Positions 51,400-63,334 of a stretch of DNA of 64,000 nt are shown here, in pieces. The stretch is from Agelaius tricolor (Eukaryota; Chordata; Aves; Passeriformes; Icteridae), in assembly GCA_023055355.1 (NCBI GenBank), contig JALJCS010000016.1, positions 992,001-1,056,000 of the forward strand. Reading direction: 5' to 3'. Every line of letters begins with the position of its first letter. The stretch's first letter is position 1. The translations under genes and the position numbers were made by a program. The notes beneath the pieces were generated by a model. The model had not been told where the DNA came from. It searched no databases and was given only the letters and a program-made list of their open reading frames with translations.

Positions 51400-52110
51400 G
51401 CGATAAATAAATAAAATAAATAAATAATTAAATGAATCTGTTTGGAAGCTGATAAAGCCATTAAAAAATTTATTACAGAGCCAGAGCCTGGCCGAGATTG
51501 CAGCCTGAAAGCCTCTTCCAGCACCAGCTCCCGCTCTGATTTCCCGGGAAGCGAAGGCCGAGCTCTCCTCGCAAACCCCAGCGGGCAGCGCCGATCCGGG
51601 GAAAATTTCAAGGGACGTAATTAATGAGAATTAATTAACCTGAAGGAGCGGGCTTGCTGCCGGTGGCCTGGCGCGTTGGGTGAGCGAGCCCCGCGCCAGG
51701 CACTTCTCCTCCCTCTCCCCATTTTCCGCACGGATGAGGAGGCGGAGGCAGCTCCGGCGCTTTGGGGAGGGCGAGGGGATGGAGCCGACAAGGCACTTCC
51801 ATGGTCCACTTCACCTTTAATGTACGGAATGGAGTTAAAACGGGAGACAAATTCCTCGGCAGGCAGCTCCGCGCACGGCGCAGCCAGCCCGGATTTCCTT
51901 ATGCATGGATGGGCTGACGCGCGGATCCGCCATAAAACCGGCATTAAAAATTAGTCGGAGCTGTTAGGCCGGCGCAGCCGAGCAGATGGTTCGTGCTCGG
52001 AAGTGTTTCGGGAGTCTCCTTTTATTATCCGTGGATGCCTCGTGGCCGGGGATTTTCATTATCCACACTCCGCAGAGCAGCGCGGCTCCGCTGCCGCCGC
52101 CTTCAGCGCG
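51400..52110. promoter_or_regulatory. Candidate conserved blocks with CpG-rich middle
   Basis: AT-rich start (AATAAATAAATAATTAAATG), ACGTAATTAATGAGAATTAA at 51615, a CpG-rich middle, then CTTCACCTTTAATGTACGG, CTTATGCATGGATGGGC, CATTAAAAATTAGTCGG and TTTTATTATCCGTGG. Confidence 0.45.
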
Positions 52111-52127
52111 GAGGAGTTCTTGTGGCG

Positions 52128-52160
52128 TGGGGTGGGATGGGATGGGATGGGATGGGACAG
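52128..52160. repeat. (GGGAT)n microsatellite
   Basis: GGGATGGGATGGGATGGGAT tract, the same motif as the large expansion at 63561. Confidence 0.9.
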
Positions 52161-52289
52161 CATGGAATGGCACAGCTTGACACCATGGCCACCCCTCAGG
52201 CATTTTCCTGCTACAGCTGCCCAAAACCCCCATGGAGCAGAGCTGTTGGCACCACAGGGGGTCTGCTGGGATTTTGGGAATTGTTCTTA

Positions 52290-52445
52290 ATTCACAGAAC
52301 CCTGGGATGGGATGGGTTGGGAGCTTAAAGCCCATCCCATCCAACCCCTGCCAGGGCAGGGACACCTTCCACTATCCCAGGGTGCTCCAAGCCCTGCCCA
52401 GCCTGGCCTGGGACAATTCCAGGGATGGAAGCACTCCCAGAAACG
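52290..52445 (-). mobile_element. CR1 LINE 3' tail, antisense
   Basis: GGGTTGGGAGCTTAAAGCCC, GGGACACCTTCCACTATCCC, AGCCCTGCCCAGCCTGGCCT, ACAATTCCAGGGATGGAAGC. Confidence 0.9.
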
Positions 52446-52719
52446 TCTGAGGAGGATTTGAACTCTCCTTGGAGAGCCCCACTCCATATCCCAAATCCTG
52501 CATTCCCTGCTCAGGTGGGTGGGAGCAGAGCCCCCATCCAGGTGCTCCTGCCCCCCTTCCTGGGATGCTCTACAGCTCCATCCCCTCCAGGAGCTCCCCT
52601 GGGGCTCTCCAGAATGCCCCAAACCATCCCAAAGCAAACATTGGGATCAGGAATCTTCAGGGATGGGGAGGGAATTGCGTGTGAGCTCACCCCGAGTTGG
52701 GGCTTCTGCGGTGACAAAA
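52446..52719. other. Intergenic, nothing recognised
   Basis: Possibly an eroded extension of the CR1 copy (TCCAGGAGCTCCCCTGGGGC), otherwise unremarkable. Confidence 0.35.
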
Positions 52720-52850
52720 GCCACCCCTAATTAGCATAATTAATGACTTTGTGGCCTCTGCAGGCTGCAGCTCCTCGTTATCTCTAATTAGGCTCCCCAG
52801 CACTGGAGGAGCCATCCGTTATTCCTTAATGATCTCCCCATTCCCAGGAA
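52720..52850. promoter_or_regulatory. Candidate conserved block
   Basis: CCCCTAATTAGCATAATTAA, TGACTTTGTGGCC and TCGTTATCTCTAATTAGGC: paired homeodomain TAATTAG sites 60 bp apart. Confidence 0.4.
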
Positions 52851-53324
52851 CGGCTCCGAGGGATGCAGAGTGCAGAGACACAAAGGGCAGCTCCTTTCTC
52901 CAACACATCCCTTCATCTCCTGGGGGAAAAAAACCAAAAAAAACAAAAATTAAAAAAAAAAAGGAAAATCTTGGGATCAGGATGGCACGCGGGAATTGCT
53001 GTTGTCCCACTGCAGCTCCTCCTGGAGCGGTTTTTATTCCCTCCTGGAACAGGAATCCGCCTGGGATCCTGCATGGGTAGGGTCGGGATGGGGAAGGAAT
53101 ATCCCATTTTTCAGGAGACAAAATATCAGTGCTTTGTTCCCCTTTAGGGCTGCACATCCTGGGCCTGAAAGGTTTGCTTAAAGCCCCACAATCCTCCATC
53201 CAACGGCTTAAATCCCGGGATCTCTCCTTCATCCATCGGCACGGATCCAGCCGCCATCGGCACCACAGCTCTTGCACCATCCATGGGCTCTTCCCAGTTC
53301 CAGCCCTGCCCAGTTTGGATGAAT
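52851..53324. other. Intergenic, nothing recognised
   Basis: Unique-looking with A-rich tract at 52927-52968. Confidence 0.4.
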
Positions 53325-53560
53325 TGTGAAATTCTGGAATGGTTTGCGTTGGAAAGGAGCTTAGATCTCATCCCATTCCACCCCATTCCATGGGCAGGGA
53401 CAGTTCCCACTATCCCAGGCTGCTCCAAGCCTCATCCAACCCGGCCTTGGACAGTCCAGGGATCAAGGGGCAGCCACAGCTTCTCTGTGCCAGGCGATAT
53501 TCCTGATATCCCACCCACCCCTGCCCTCTGGCAGTGGGAATTACAGCCCTGCCATGAGGC
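53325..53560 (-). mobile_element. CR1 LINE 3' tail, antisense
   Basis: AATTCTGGAATGGTTTGCGT, CAGTTCCCACTATCCCAGGC, CAACCCGGCCTTGGACAGTC, CACCCCTGCCCTCTGGCAGT. Confidence 0.92.
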
Positions 53561-53759
53561 GATGCTAGCAATGAGCATTCCAATGGTTCTCCAAGATTCC
53601 AAGTCCCCTCTCCATGTCCATCCCAGCCTGGGCTTCGCATCCATCTCCGCTTTTTCCGCGAGCCCTCGGAGCCTGGGTGGGATTGGATTCAAATGTGCCA
53701 AACAATCCTCATTTATCCCTGCCAGCTCCCAGCCTCCTCCCTCTCCACTCCTGTTTTCC

Positions 53760-54380
53760 TCAATCGCTACCTTTATTTTTGCAATGTGTCTATAATTACC
53801 AAATGTTCCGAGATTCCACCCAAAATGCCTCCCCTTGGAATCCGGGGATGTCTCCTCGCTGCTGTCAATTTGGGTTCTAAATGTTGTGATTGATAAAATT
53901 AAACTGTGAAGCGAGGCACGAAATCTGTCTCGTAGACACCACTTCTTTTTAGGGTTGGCATGAGGAGAAAACAACACCAGGCAGGGGGAGAAAAAAATAA
54001 AAATCACCAAATGATTTCCTGGAGAATGGGGGGAATTTGTGAGTTTTTCCTTGAGGAGCTTAATAAGACATCCCGAGCTGGAATTTTTATTCAGCTCCTT
54101 GCGAGATCCCAAATTTCCCCACTTTAATTGCTCCAAGCAGGGAAGCTTTAGTCACAGTGTAATGTACCCAGGCATGTTCCGGCTTTAATGAATCATCCCA
54201 ACTCTGCATTCCAAGCAATTAAGGGAAATCTGGCTGTTCGTTAGTGAGGCGGAAAATAAATTTAATCTCTCTTCTAAAAAATCAATTATCCTGCTGTAAT
54301 GGAGAATTCAATTTGGGTCATGCTCCATAAATTTCCCGGGTTTAGGATGTTTGGCGAGTGCTCGTTATTAGGTTGTGCAC
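53760..54380. promoter_or_regulatory. Strong candidate conserved block
   Basis: CTATAATTACCAAATGTTC, GTGATTGATAAAATTAAACT, GGCTTTAATGAATCATCCC, AAATAAATTTAATCTCTCTT, AAATCAATTATCCTGCTG, TGCTCCATAAATTTCCCGGG. About 600 bp, low CpG, no repeats. Confidence 0.45.
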
Positions 54381-54474
54381 GTGGGGGAGATCTGGGAGCG
54401 GGGAGGGGTTGGGAAACATCCTGGAAGTTTCCTTGGGAGCTGGGGTGGGTTCAGAGTGAAAGAGGGGAAGTTTA

Positions 54475-54900
54475 GGATGGAAATAGGGAAGGAATTCCTC
54501 CCTGCAAGGGTGGAGAGGCTCTGGAGAAGGGAAGGATCCAGGGAGAGCTCAGAGCCCCTTGCAGGGCCCAAAGGGGCTCCAGGAGAGCTGGAGAGGGGCT
54601 GGGGACAAGGGATGGAGGGACAGGACACAGGGAATGGCTCCCACTGCCAGAGGGCAGGGATGGATGGGATATTGGGAATGAGGAATTGTTCCTTGGGAGG
54701 GTGGCAGGGGCTGGGCTGGAATTCCCAGAGCAGCTGTGGCTGCCCCTGGATCCCTGGCAGTGCCCAAGGCCGGGTTGGATGGGGCTTGGAGCAGCCTGGG
54801 ACAGTGGAAGGTGTCCCTGCCATGGCAGGGGTGGCACCAGATCGGCTTTGAGGTCCCTTCCCACCCAAACCATCCCAGGATTCCATAATTCCTTGCTTCA
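54475..54900 (+). mobile_element. CR1 LINE 3' region, sense (about 425 bp)
   Basis: GAGAGCTCAGAGCCCCTTGC, GGGACAAGGGATGGAGGGAC, AGAGCAGCTGTGGCTGCCCC, GGTCCCTTCCCACCCAAACC, GGATTCCATAATTCC. One of the longest copies here. Confidence 0.95.
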
Positions 54901-55349
54901 AAGAACTGGGAAATTGTGGTCCGGGATGTTGTGGCCACAAAAATCCATCCCTCCACCACTGAGAGGAACCTGGGAGAAGGAGCTGCTGGAGCCCATGGAT
55001 CCACAGGGACATCCAGGCCCTGCTCCTCCCTCCCCGGCTGTGGGACCCCAGATGCTGATGGAGCCCCCACAGGCACTGGGATCTCACCCCAGGGCCTGGA
55101 ATGATGCTGAGGATGGAGCCAGGATGGGCTCGCACAGGCAGAGAATCCCTGAGAATGCCGGAAATGTGGAAATCCAGCAGGGAACCCAAGGCAAGCCCTT
55201 CTCCAGATCATTCCCGTTTCCCAGCCTCATTCCTGGTCACCCGGGAAGGGACACGGAGTTCCTGGAGGAGCTGGGCCAGGTTCTGGTGGGCACAGCCTCC
55301 TTCTCCATCCCGGAGAATCCACGGGAGGGAATCCAGCGGCGATCCCGGC
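54901..55349. other. Intergenic, nothing recognised
   Basis: Unique-looking GC-rich sequence. Confidence 0.4.
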
Positions 55350-55460
55350 ACACCTCGGGAGCGGCTTGAGCTCCTAATTGAGCTCGGCTTTCAGCAGCTC
55401 CTAATTAATCTCGGCTCTCCGTGGGTGATCAAGGCTTCGCAGCTCATTAAAGCTTTTTCT
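55350..55460. promoter_or_regulatory. Small candidate conserved block
   Basis: GAGCTCCTAATTGAGCTCGG recurs partly as CAGCTCCTAATTAATCTCGG 39 bp later. Two TAATT cores. Confidence 0.3.
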
Positions 55461-56099
55461 CCTTGGAGAGTCTTTTCCTCTGCTTCCCTTTCCTTGGGCG
55501 GAGGATTCCATCCAAAGCTGCCTCCAGCTGCCCAGCTCTCAGGAACAAATCGCCCCGGCCATTTTTAGGATCGGGAATTTTTCCACCCCCACACCTCCTC
55601 TCTAAATGGAAAAAAAAAAAAAAAAAAATTCTCATCAACTGCATTTCCCAATCCTGATCCTAAGTTTTCCTGCAGCTTCCAAGGCTCCTTCCCTATTTAT
55701 TTAAAGATTTTTTTTTTTTTTGATTGAGAACACTCAAAACTCCTTTGGCTGCCACCTGTATCTGCTTTGGGGTTTCAAGGCTGGCTTAAACCCCCCCGCC
55801 AAAATCGGAGGTGGGAATAACCCCGGGGAATCCATGCCCCTGGAATATGGCTGACACAAGTCTGGCTCCATCCATGAGATAAGTGTTATTCCCGATCCAT
55901 GAGCCAAGTGCAGCTTTTATGAGGAATGAAACCTCCCAGCTCCTTCTAAGGTCCCATCAATAATTCCACAAAGAATACACACGGTGGATTCTCGGGGATG
56001 GTCCCGATCCTGTGCTCCTTCCATGGTGGAATTCCCTCCTCTCAGGTTTTATGGGAATGCATTCCCTTCTCCTCTTCTCCTGCTGTCAGCTGGGGGGGT
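55461..56099. other. Intergenic with poly-A and poly-T tracts
   Basis: A run at 55609-55628 and T run at 55709-55721; otherwise unremarkable. Confidence 0.4.
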
Positions 56100-56760
56100 T
56101 AATCAGGCCCATAACCACCCCTAAACAAGGGGTGAATTAGTGCCAAATAATCATTAAGCTCTCCAAATTCCCAAACTCCGGGAGCCCTTTCCCATCCTTT
56201 GATGTTCCTGGAGTTCACTGAACCCTGGAGAAGTGCCAGGGACGCTCCAGATAAATTTATCCCCCAACACGTGCCCGAGGACGGGACACACACCGAGAGC
56301 GGGGGCTCATCCCCATGGATCCAGCCTGTCCCGGGATCCCATTTTCCCACCCGGAGCTGAGCTGACCTTTGGCTGGAATTCTGACAGATGCAAGCACATT
56401 TCTGGGAAGCCATGTCCAGCCGGTGGCCGCGGATCCCGGGCCCTGCCGGGCGTCCGGGAGATTGATGGGCCCCGGAGAATCCTGATCCCAGCCCCGCCTG
56501 GGAATAGGCTTCCCACGGAGAGGCGTTAATGACTTTGATATCAACCATCTAAATATGTCAACCTGCGCCTCGCGCTGGGATCAGGGAGCACTATATTTAT
56601 CCAGGACTGCCATTAGCAGAATGCTAATTAACGGGATTCGGTTTCCAAGTAAACCCCGGCCCTTCCAAGTGCTGTAACGCAAAACTCGACTCTAATCTCC
56701 CCGGAGCTGCTGCTGTTCCCGCTCATTCCTCGGGATTAGGCAGATTTATTTTCGCTGATG
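56100..56760. promoter_or_regulatory. Strong candidate conserved block
   Basis: CCAAATAATCATTAAGCTC on the left; on the right TTAATGACTTTGATATCAAC, CATCTAAATATGTCAACC, GCCATTAGCAGAATGCTAAT and GGCAGATTTATTTTCGC. Contains a TCF-like CTTTGAT at 56533-56539. The middle (56260-56520) is GC-rich. Confidence 0.45.
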
Positions 56761-56871
56761 GCACCCCCAGGTCGGGTCGTGGCACTGGGACCTGGAGCTG
56801 CTCCCAAAGGATCCCGAGACAACTCAATCCCGGCACCCGAGCCCTGCCTCCCGCCCAAGCACGGCCTCAGG

Positions 56872-57406
56872 TACATGGATCATGGAATTCTGGAATCCTG
56901 GGATGGTTTTGGGTGGGAAGGGACCTTAAATCCCATCCCACCCCACCCCTGCCATGGGCAGGGACACCTTTTCCTATCCCAGGGTGCTCCAATCCCTTGG
57001 ACACTGCCAGGGATCCAGGGGCAGCCACAGCTGCTCTGGGAATTCCAGCCCAGCCTCTCCCCACTCTCCCAGGGAACAATTCCCAATTCCCAATGTCCCA
57101 TCCATCCCTGCCCTCTGGCACTGGGAGCCATTCCCTGGCTCCTGTCCCTCCATCCCTTGTCCCCAGTCCCTTTCCAGCTCTCCTGGAGCCCCTTCAGGCC
57201 CTGCAAGGGCTCTGAGCTCTCCCTGGATCCTTCCCTTCTCCAGGGGAACATTCCCAGCTCTCCCAGCCTGGCTCCAGAGGGGCTCCAGCCCTGGAGCAGC
57301 TCCGTGGCCTCCTCTGGAATTGCTCCAGCAGCTCCAGGTCCTGCTGGTGCTGGGATCCAGGGCTGGAGCAGCTCTGCAGGTGAGGCCTCACCTGAGGGGG
57401 ACAGAG
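56872..57406 (-). mobile_element. CR1 LINE 3' region, antisense (about 535 bp)
   Basis: The longest CR1 copy in the window. From ATGGAATTCTGGAATCCTGG and GGGAAGGGACCTTAAATCCC through AGGGAACAATTCCCAATTCC to CTGCAGGTGAGGCCTCACCT. Confidence 0.97.
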
Positions 57407-58320
57407 AGGGGACAATCCCCCTTTTCCTGCTGGGAATGAGCCCGGAATGAGTTGCTCAAGGCACTCCAGACCCCCACCTCCTGGAGGAGCTGGGATTTGG
57501 GAGGCGCAGGACAATTTTTGGAGCTGGGAATGGCTCAGGGCTGTCACAGCACCAGGGGAAGCTCTGGAAGCAGCAGCCCCATCTCATCCCTGCTCCCAGC
57601 CCAAGGTGCATCCAAGGGATAACCCGGATCTCTCTCCCTCAGCGCCTCCACGTTGAAAATATCAGCGTCAGCCTCTGGAATTTTCCAGTGACAGCTCGAA
57701 AGGAAACAGCTGAGGCACGGAGCTGCAGCTCCACATTCCAGCTATTCCCACTGTCAGCTCCAGGGAGATCTTCATCAGAAGGGCTCTGGAGCTGGTTCCT
57801 TCCTGAAGCTGCAGCAGGGAGAGGGCTGGAGGCAGCACTGAGGGATCCAGTGCTCCCTGCCGGGAAGGGGAGTGAAGGGAAGGGGCTGGAATGCCGGGAA
57901 CGGCTCCCAGGCTCCAGCTCCCAGGAATAACAAAGAGTTTGGCTTGACTTTGCTGGAGCAAGGTGGAAACTGCCCCTGGATTGGGCAGGGAAGGGGAGAT
58001 TTCCTTGGAACTGAGGTTTCCTTGGCTGCAGAGGCAGCAGGGATTGGCTCTTCCAGCTGGGAATGGGGATGGGATCCACGTCTCTGTCACCCCTCGGGCA
58101 GCTCAGGTGGGGACTCCTCCCCTCAGCTCTGCCCGTGGGAAGGCAAATTCCAGCCAGGGGAAAAACTTCCCATGGATGTTTGGGATTTCTGTGACCCAAA
58201 AGAGCCCAAATACAAATCCAGGGGGACCCATGGGATTGCATCCCCTCACTCCCACGGGCAATGAGCCTCACATGGGAAAACACAGGAAAAATCTCACTAA
58301 AGTCCATTCCCAAATATATT
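57407..58320. other. Intergenic, nothing recognised
   Basis: Unique-looking GC-rich sequence between two CR1 copies of opposite orientation. Open frames lack support. Confidence 0.4.
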
Positions 58321-58324
58321 TGTC

Positions 58325-58600
58325 CTCTTTTCCCAGGCAAACAGCACCAGGAAGAGAGGGAATAGCCTCAGCCTGCTCCAGAGGAGGTTCAGGCTGGACA
58401 TCAGCAGGGATTTCCTCATGGAAAGGGTTGTTAAACATTGGGATTGCCCAGGAAGGTTTGGAGTCCCCATCCCTGGAGGTTTCCAAGGAATTCCTGGATG
58501 TGGCACTCAGTGCTCTGGGCTGGGTGAAATGATGTTGAACCATCACAGGTTGGATTCAAAGATTTTGGAAATCTTTTCCAGCCTCAGGAAGTTTGGGATT
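58325..58600 (+). mobile_element. CR1 LINE 3' tail, sense
   Basis: CAGAGGAGGTTCAGGCTGGA, CATCAGCAGGGATTTCCTCA, GATTGCCCAGGAAGGTTTGG, GGATGTGGCACTCAGTGCTC, CACAGGTTGGATTCAAAG. Confidence 0.95.
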
Positions 58601-59934
58601 CAAATATAAAACCCACTTCAAAAAAGACATCTGGAAAGGGCTGCAGAGAAAATCCATCCCATTTTCCCTGAGCTGCTCTTTTCCATCTCCCAGCACAGTT
58701 TGCCATTGCTCCTGATTTTTAGCCCATCCCAGCTTTCCATTTGGCCATCCAGAAAACCCAAAGGTCCGGATTTTAAGAGGACAATGAGTGCAGGGAGTGG
58801 GATTTGCTCTGTTTTCCATCGGGGTTTGGGAGGTGCTTGTCCCATGCCAGGGCCTTTTTCTTACCTCCCTCAGCACTAAAAGGATTTCCAAAGTCTCCAG
58901 AAGCTCCCAAAAGTGATGGATGTGCTCCTCTGCTGGGCCCCCAGTCACTGCTAGGGATGCAGTGATTCCAGCTGGGAATCACTGCATCCCCAAAAAAAAC
59001 AAAATCAGGAAAAATTCAAGTAACTCTATGACCCTCCCACTGATATTCCCAGAGCTCTGCTGAGCCAAACCTGCTCATCCCAAATTATCCCAAATCCATC
59101 CTCAGCGCTCCCAGTCCCCCTCTGGACACATCCTGAATTCCTGAAGGGATTGTGCCAGGAAGATGTCCCTGCTCATCCAGGTGCCCTGGGAAGGACAGGA
59201 CGAGGCAGCTTCAGCCTCTTCCCGAGCCGGTCACAGCCGACTGGAGCAATTTTCCAGCTGAAAGGAAAGCTGTGAAAACTCCTCACGGATCACGGGAGCC
59301 ACGGCTGCAATTCCCGCTCCAGGGCTCCAGGGATTTATCTCTTGTTTAAAAAGGGAATAAAAAAAAAAAAAAAGGGAAAGGCAACGCTCCGTGTCCCTCC
59401 GGAGTTCCAAAGTCAGGAGAGCGCGGACTCAAGGTCGGATCCAGCCCCGGCCCATCCAACCAAAGACTCCCATTATTCCCCTGTGCTATTTAAAATCCAG
59501 CGGAGCACAAAGCCCCGGAATTCAGCAGGGAAGAGTTATCCTCTCCCTCAGCCAGGAAAAATCACGGGATATAAATAAAGTGGGTGCAAAGTGTCCCTGT
59601 TCCCAGCCCCGGGAATGTCGTTGGGATTGGGTGGGAAAATCTCAGCAGCAGCTCCCAAGGATCCATCGGGAATGTGGCAGGCATGGATGGCTCTGGCCGT
59701 GGCCCTGGGACAGCTCCAGGAGGATCCTGTCCCCCCTCTCAAGGACACCAGGAAGGGCCCTGTCCCCAGGAGCGCTCCCATCCCTGCGGGAAGGGCCACG
59801 GATGGCTCGGATCAGCCACATCCATGTGTCCCCTTCCCGCCTGGAATCTGCTTCTTCCCAAAACCTCCTCCGAGCTGGGAGTTCCCTCAGCACAGGGACA
59901 ACCCATGGCACAGCCAATGTCCCATTTTCCTGTG
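58601..59934. other. Intergenic, nothing recognised
   Basis: 1.3 kb of unique-looking sequence with an A run at 59358-59373. No exon, CR1 or array. Confidence 0.4.
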
Positions 59935-59937
59935 GGA

Positions 59938-60092
59938 TGGGATTGCAGAGAACCCTGGAGTGGTTTGGGTTGGGATTTTAAGGCTGATCCCGTCCCACCC
60001 CTGCCAGGACAGGGACACCTCCCACTATTCCAGGTTGCTCCAAGCCCCATCCAATCTGGAATATTTCCAGGGAGGGAATATTCCAGGGAGCC
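59938..60092 (-). mobile_element. CR1 LINE 3' tail, antisense
   Basis: CTGGAGTGGTTTGGGTTGGG, GGACACCTCCCACTATTCCA, GGTTGCTCCAAGCCCCATCC. Ends in a small duplication of ATATTTCCAGGGAGGGA. Confidence 0.88.
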
Positions 60093-60639
60093 AAAGCTGA
60101 TTCACTATGCATTTCCAGCAGCTTTGGGATGCTCCCAATGGGATTCACATCCCTGCTTTTCCCTTTTTTTCATTGGCCCTCTAGGATTTCATGGATCATC
60201 CTGGATTCCTCATCCTCCCAGAATTTCCATCAAGGCCCTGTTGCTGTTCTTGGCTCCATGAACTTTTCCAGCTCCTCACCTTCCAGGAGAAACCCTGGTG
60301 CTCCTGGATTTACAGATCCTGGACGGCTCCACAATCCTGGAAAAATCCTAAAAGAGTTTTTAAAAAAACAAAATAAAAGCTGGAATTTGCTTTAAAAATC
60401 CAGCCTGGATTTTTAGGAAAAAATACCAAACAACTCTATTTCCTTAAAATCCCATTTTAAATTTCTTTTTCAGCCTATTCACTGAATGCTCCAATCCCAA
60501 TCCTGGAAAACTGCACTCCACCCTTTGGAGCCAGATCAATCCCTTCCCCGAGCCCGGAATTCCTGCCTCCAGCAGCATTCCAAGCCTGGGATCCAGCACT
60601 CCAAACACAACACATGCAACCACTTAGGAGCCAATTAAT
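60093..60639. other. Intergenic, nothing recognised
   Basis: Unique-looking, somewhat AT-richer from 60350 to 60480. Confidence 0.4.
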
Positions 60640-60890
60640 CCCAGCGGAAGCGCCCTTGTCGTTACATTTCCGGAATAATGCCGGAAAATTCCCGTTGCGT
60701 GTCATCGGGAATCATTTAGGGACGTTTGGATCCCAGGTTTTGCTGTCAGAGCTTTAAGGAATGAACAGATGACGGATTCCTGGAATGAGGCTCTGCTTGG
60801 AAGACGAGGCCGCGTTGTTTTCCTGCTGTTCCGCCCGGATAATTTGGGATGTTCCAAAATAATTAGGGTGGGTGATTAATCCCTTACAAG
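60640..60890. promoter_or_regulatory. Candidate conserved block
   Basis: CCCTTGTCGTTACATTTCCG, GAATAATGCCGGAAAATTCC, CGGGAATCATTTAGGGACG, ATAATTAGGGTGGGTGATTA. Repeat-free. Confidence 0.4.
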
Positions 60891-60939
60891 CTCTCCGACA
60901 TGGAAGAGATCCCAGGCTGTCTTAGGGACATGGGAAAAC

Positions 60940-61445
60940 ACTTTTAGATCCCAAAAATTGTCATTATATCCCAAAAAAATCCATTGTGCCCCTCAGTGTG
61001 TCCCCAAAATGACATCGTGGCACCCCAAAAAATCATTGGACCCCAAAAGGAACTTTATGCTCTGAAAGTCCTAAAATGCATCATTACACTCAAAAAAATT
61101 ATTAGACCCTCCCCAAAAAAAATCATTGCTGCACTCCAAAATATTGGAGTGCAAAAAAGTATCATTGTACCCTAAAGAATATCATTATACCCTAAACCCC
61201 ATAATTTCAGTCTAAAAATCATCATCACATCCTAAACTCATCCTTATACCCCAAAAGACCACCATTACATCCCAAAAAAATAATTATATCCCCAAATAAT
61301 AATTATATCCCAAAACCCACCATTATACACTCAAAAGCATCATTATAACTTAACACCCCAGCTTCATACACTTAAAAATCACCATTAAATCCCCAAAAAC
61401 ATCCTTATATCCCAAAAAACACTGTTATACCCCAAACACTGAAAT
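60940..61445. repeat. AT-rich degenerate 20-bp minisatellite
   Basis: Units of CATCATTATACCCCAAAAAA type (variants CATCCTTATACCCCAAA, CACCATTACATCCCAAAA), about 500 bp. Confidence 0.9.
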
Positions 61446-61679
61446 CTGGGCTTGGAAAGAAATTAAAAAATCGGAATTCCTCTCCTGTGCTCCCAAGGAA
61501 AATGGTTTCCCCTCCAAAACCTCTCTGGTTCTTTGGGATAAATCCTGGTGTGGGCCGTGGGGTCCAGGGCACCAAATCCGTGTGCGGGACACGGGGTGAA
61601 ATCCAAGGAAAAAGGGATTACTGGATCCCATTTTTCCAAGGGCCCACAAAGAAATCTTTTCCGTTAAACTCTGGGAAGC

Positions 61680-62060
61680 GGCCTTTAATTGATTCCATGT
61701 GGTTTCCCCTCCCCTTTTCCCCGATCCCCGTGGAAGTATCCCAGGGACTGGAAAACCACCTCGCTTCCGCCGCGGTTCCCGGCGCAGGAAAGCGGCGGAG
61801 TCGCGGATAAACGTTGGAGGCCCCGTCGGTTTTCCCATCTGGCAGCCAGGCTGTGCTGTGAAAACGAAGGATATACATATGCAAATATTCCCGGGCCGCT
61901 TCCAGGACCCGAGGAATTTTTATGATGTAACCACAAGAAGAGGTCGGATAATGGCGGCAATACGGAGCCCCGGAATGCCGCGCGTGGAAGCGGAGCGCCG
62001 GGAAGCGGAGCCGCGGAACGCCGCTCCAAAGGAACAGAGAGCAGGTTGGACCTCGGAGGT
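61680..62060. promoter_or_regulatory. Candidate conserved block with octamer
   Basis: CGGCCTTTAATTGATTCCAT, then CpG-rich sequence, then ATATACATATGCAAATATTC with a perfect POU octamer ATGCAAAT (61879-61886), and TTTTTATGATGTAACCAC. Confidence 0.45.
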
Positions 62061-62155
62061 CTCAGAGTGGGCTGGGTTGGGAAAAACCACCACGAATCCC
62101 AAAAAATACCAGTGGGGGAGTGCCAGGCACTGGTGGGGTGTGGCGGCAGCTCTGG

Positions 62156-62465
62156 GGATGGCATTGTCCCACCAGGGACATTCCATTGTCCCACCAGGGA
62201 CATTCCAATGTCCCACCAAGGGCATTCCAATGTCCCACCAAGGGCATTCCATTGTCCCACCAGGGACATGCCATTGTCCCACCAGGAATGGGCACCGCCC
62301 CACCAAAATCCCACCAGGGACATGCCATTGTCCCTCCAAGGAGATGCCACCATCCCACAAGGGACATGCAATTATCCCACTGGGGACACGTCATTGTCAC
62401 ACCAAGGCCATGCCATTGTCCCACCAAGGTTGTGCCATTGTCCCACCCAGGCCATGCCCTTTTCC
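62156..62465. repeat. 22-bp minisatellite
   Basis: About fourteen units of CATTGTCCCACCAGGGACAT plus TC, degenerate toward the right. Confidence 0.93.
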
Positions 62466-62526
62466 CCCTCTCCAGAGCCATTCCAAACCCCCCTGGATGT
62501 GTCTCCCTGTGTCACCTGCCCTGGGT

Positions 62527-62592
62527 GACCCTGCCTGGGCAGAGGTCGCTTCCAACCCCACCTATTCCAGGATTTTGGGATCCCATCCCTCC
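62527..62592 (+). mobile_element. Possible short CR1 3' end, sense
   Basis: CAGAGGTCGCTTCCAACCCC, ACCTATTCCAGGATTTTGGG resembles the final 60 bp of CR1. Confidence 0.5.
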
Positions 62593-62769
62593 CAGGAATG
62601 AGGAACTGCTCAGCTGAGAGTCACTGGTGTCCCCTGGTCTGAGGGGGTGGCACTGCCACCTTCAGCCAGGGACACGTGGGGTGACTTCCCACCACCCCAT
62701 CCCGATCCAAGCCCTGGAGAAGATTCCCAGCCAGCCTCGTGTCCCCAAAGCCACCCTGGGGGTGACAGT

Positions 62770-63110
62770 GGCATTGCTCCTGCTCTAATTAATGACGAGC
62801 CCCTCCCTTAACGAGCACCTTTGGAAATGATGGGAGCGCTTTGCCCGTCACCGACGCTCGGAGAGAGATCTTGGAATGAACAAAATATTCCTGTGATCTT
62901 CTCCCTGACAGGCTGGAAGCAAAAATATTTAGTGAGGAACTCCGATATCCTGAATAATTCAGGAGGCTGCAAACCCCTTGATCATCCCGCTGACTCTGGG
63001 AACAAAATAGTCGGGATTTGTGCATCCAAAGCGGAGATAAAAACGCCAGGAGAAGAAAGAGGAGAAGAAAGAGGTTGAAAATTAAATTAAAAAAAGCTGA
63101 TTAAAAACGC
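62770..63110. promoter_or_regulatory. Strong candidate conserved block
   Basis: CTCTAATTAATGACGAGCCC, GGAATGAACAAAATATTCC, AAAAATATTTAGTGAGG, GATATCCTGAATAATTCAGG, AAAGCGGAGATAAAAACGCC. No repeats in 340 bp; contains GATAA, TAATTA and ACAAAAT cores. Confidence 0.45.
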
Positions 63111-63334
63111 AGCCATGCCGGAAGGAGGCCTGGGGAGCTGTTCCTTGAAGCCACAGGTGTCCCACTATCCCGGTTTTATCCATGGGAATACAGAGGAGGG
63201 ATCCTGGGGAGCAGCTTCCCTGCCAGTTCTCTGGGATGCAGCGGGAGATGAAGCTGGAGGGACCCCTGGAGTGGCTGTGCCTAGGACAGGGCTCTGAGGC
63301 AGCACCTCCTCAGAGAAAGCCCAGGTGCTTTGGT

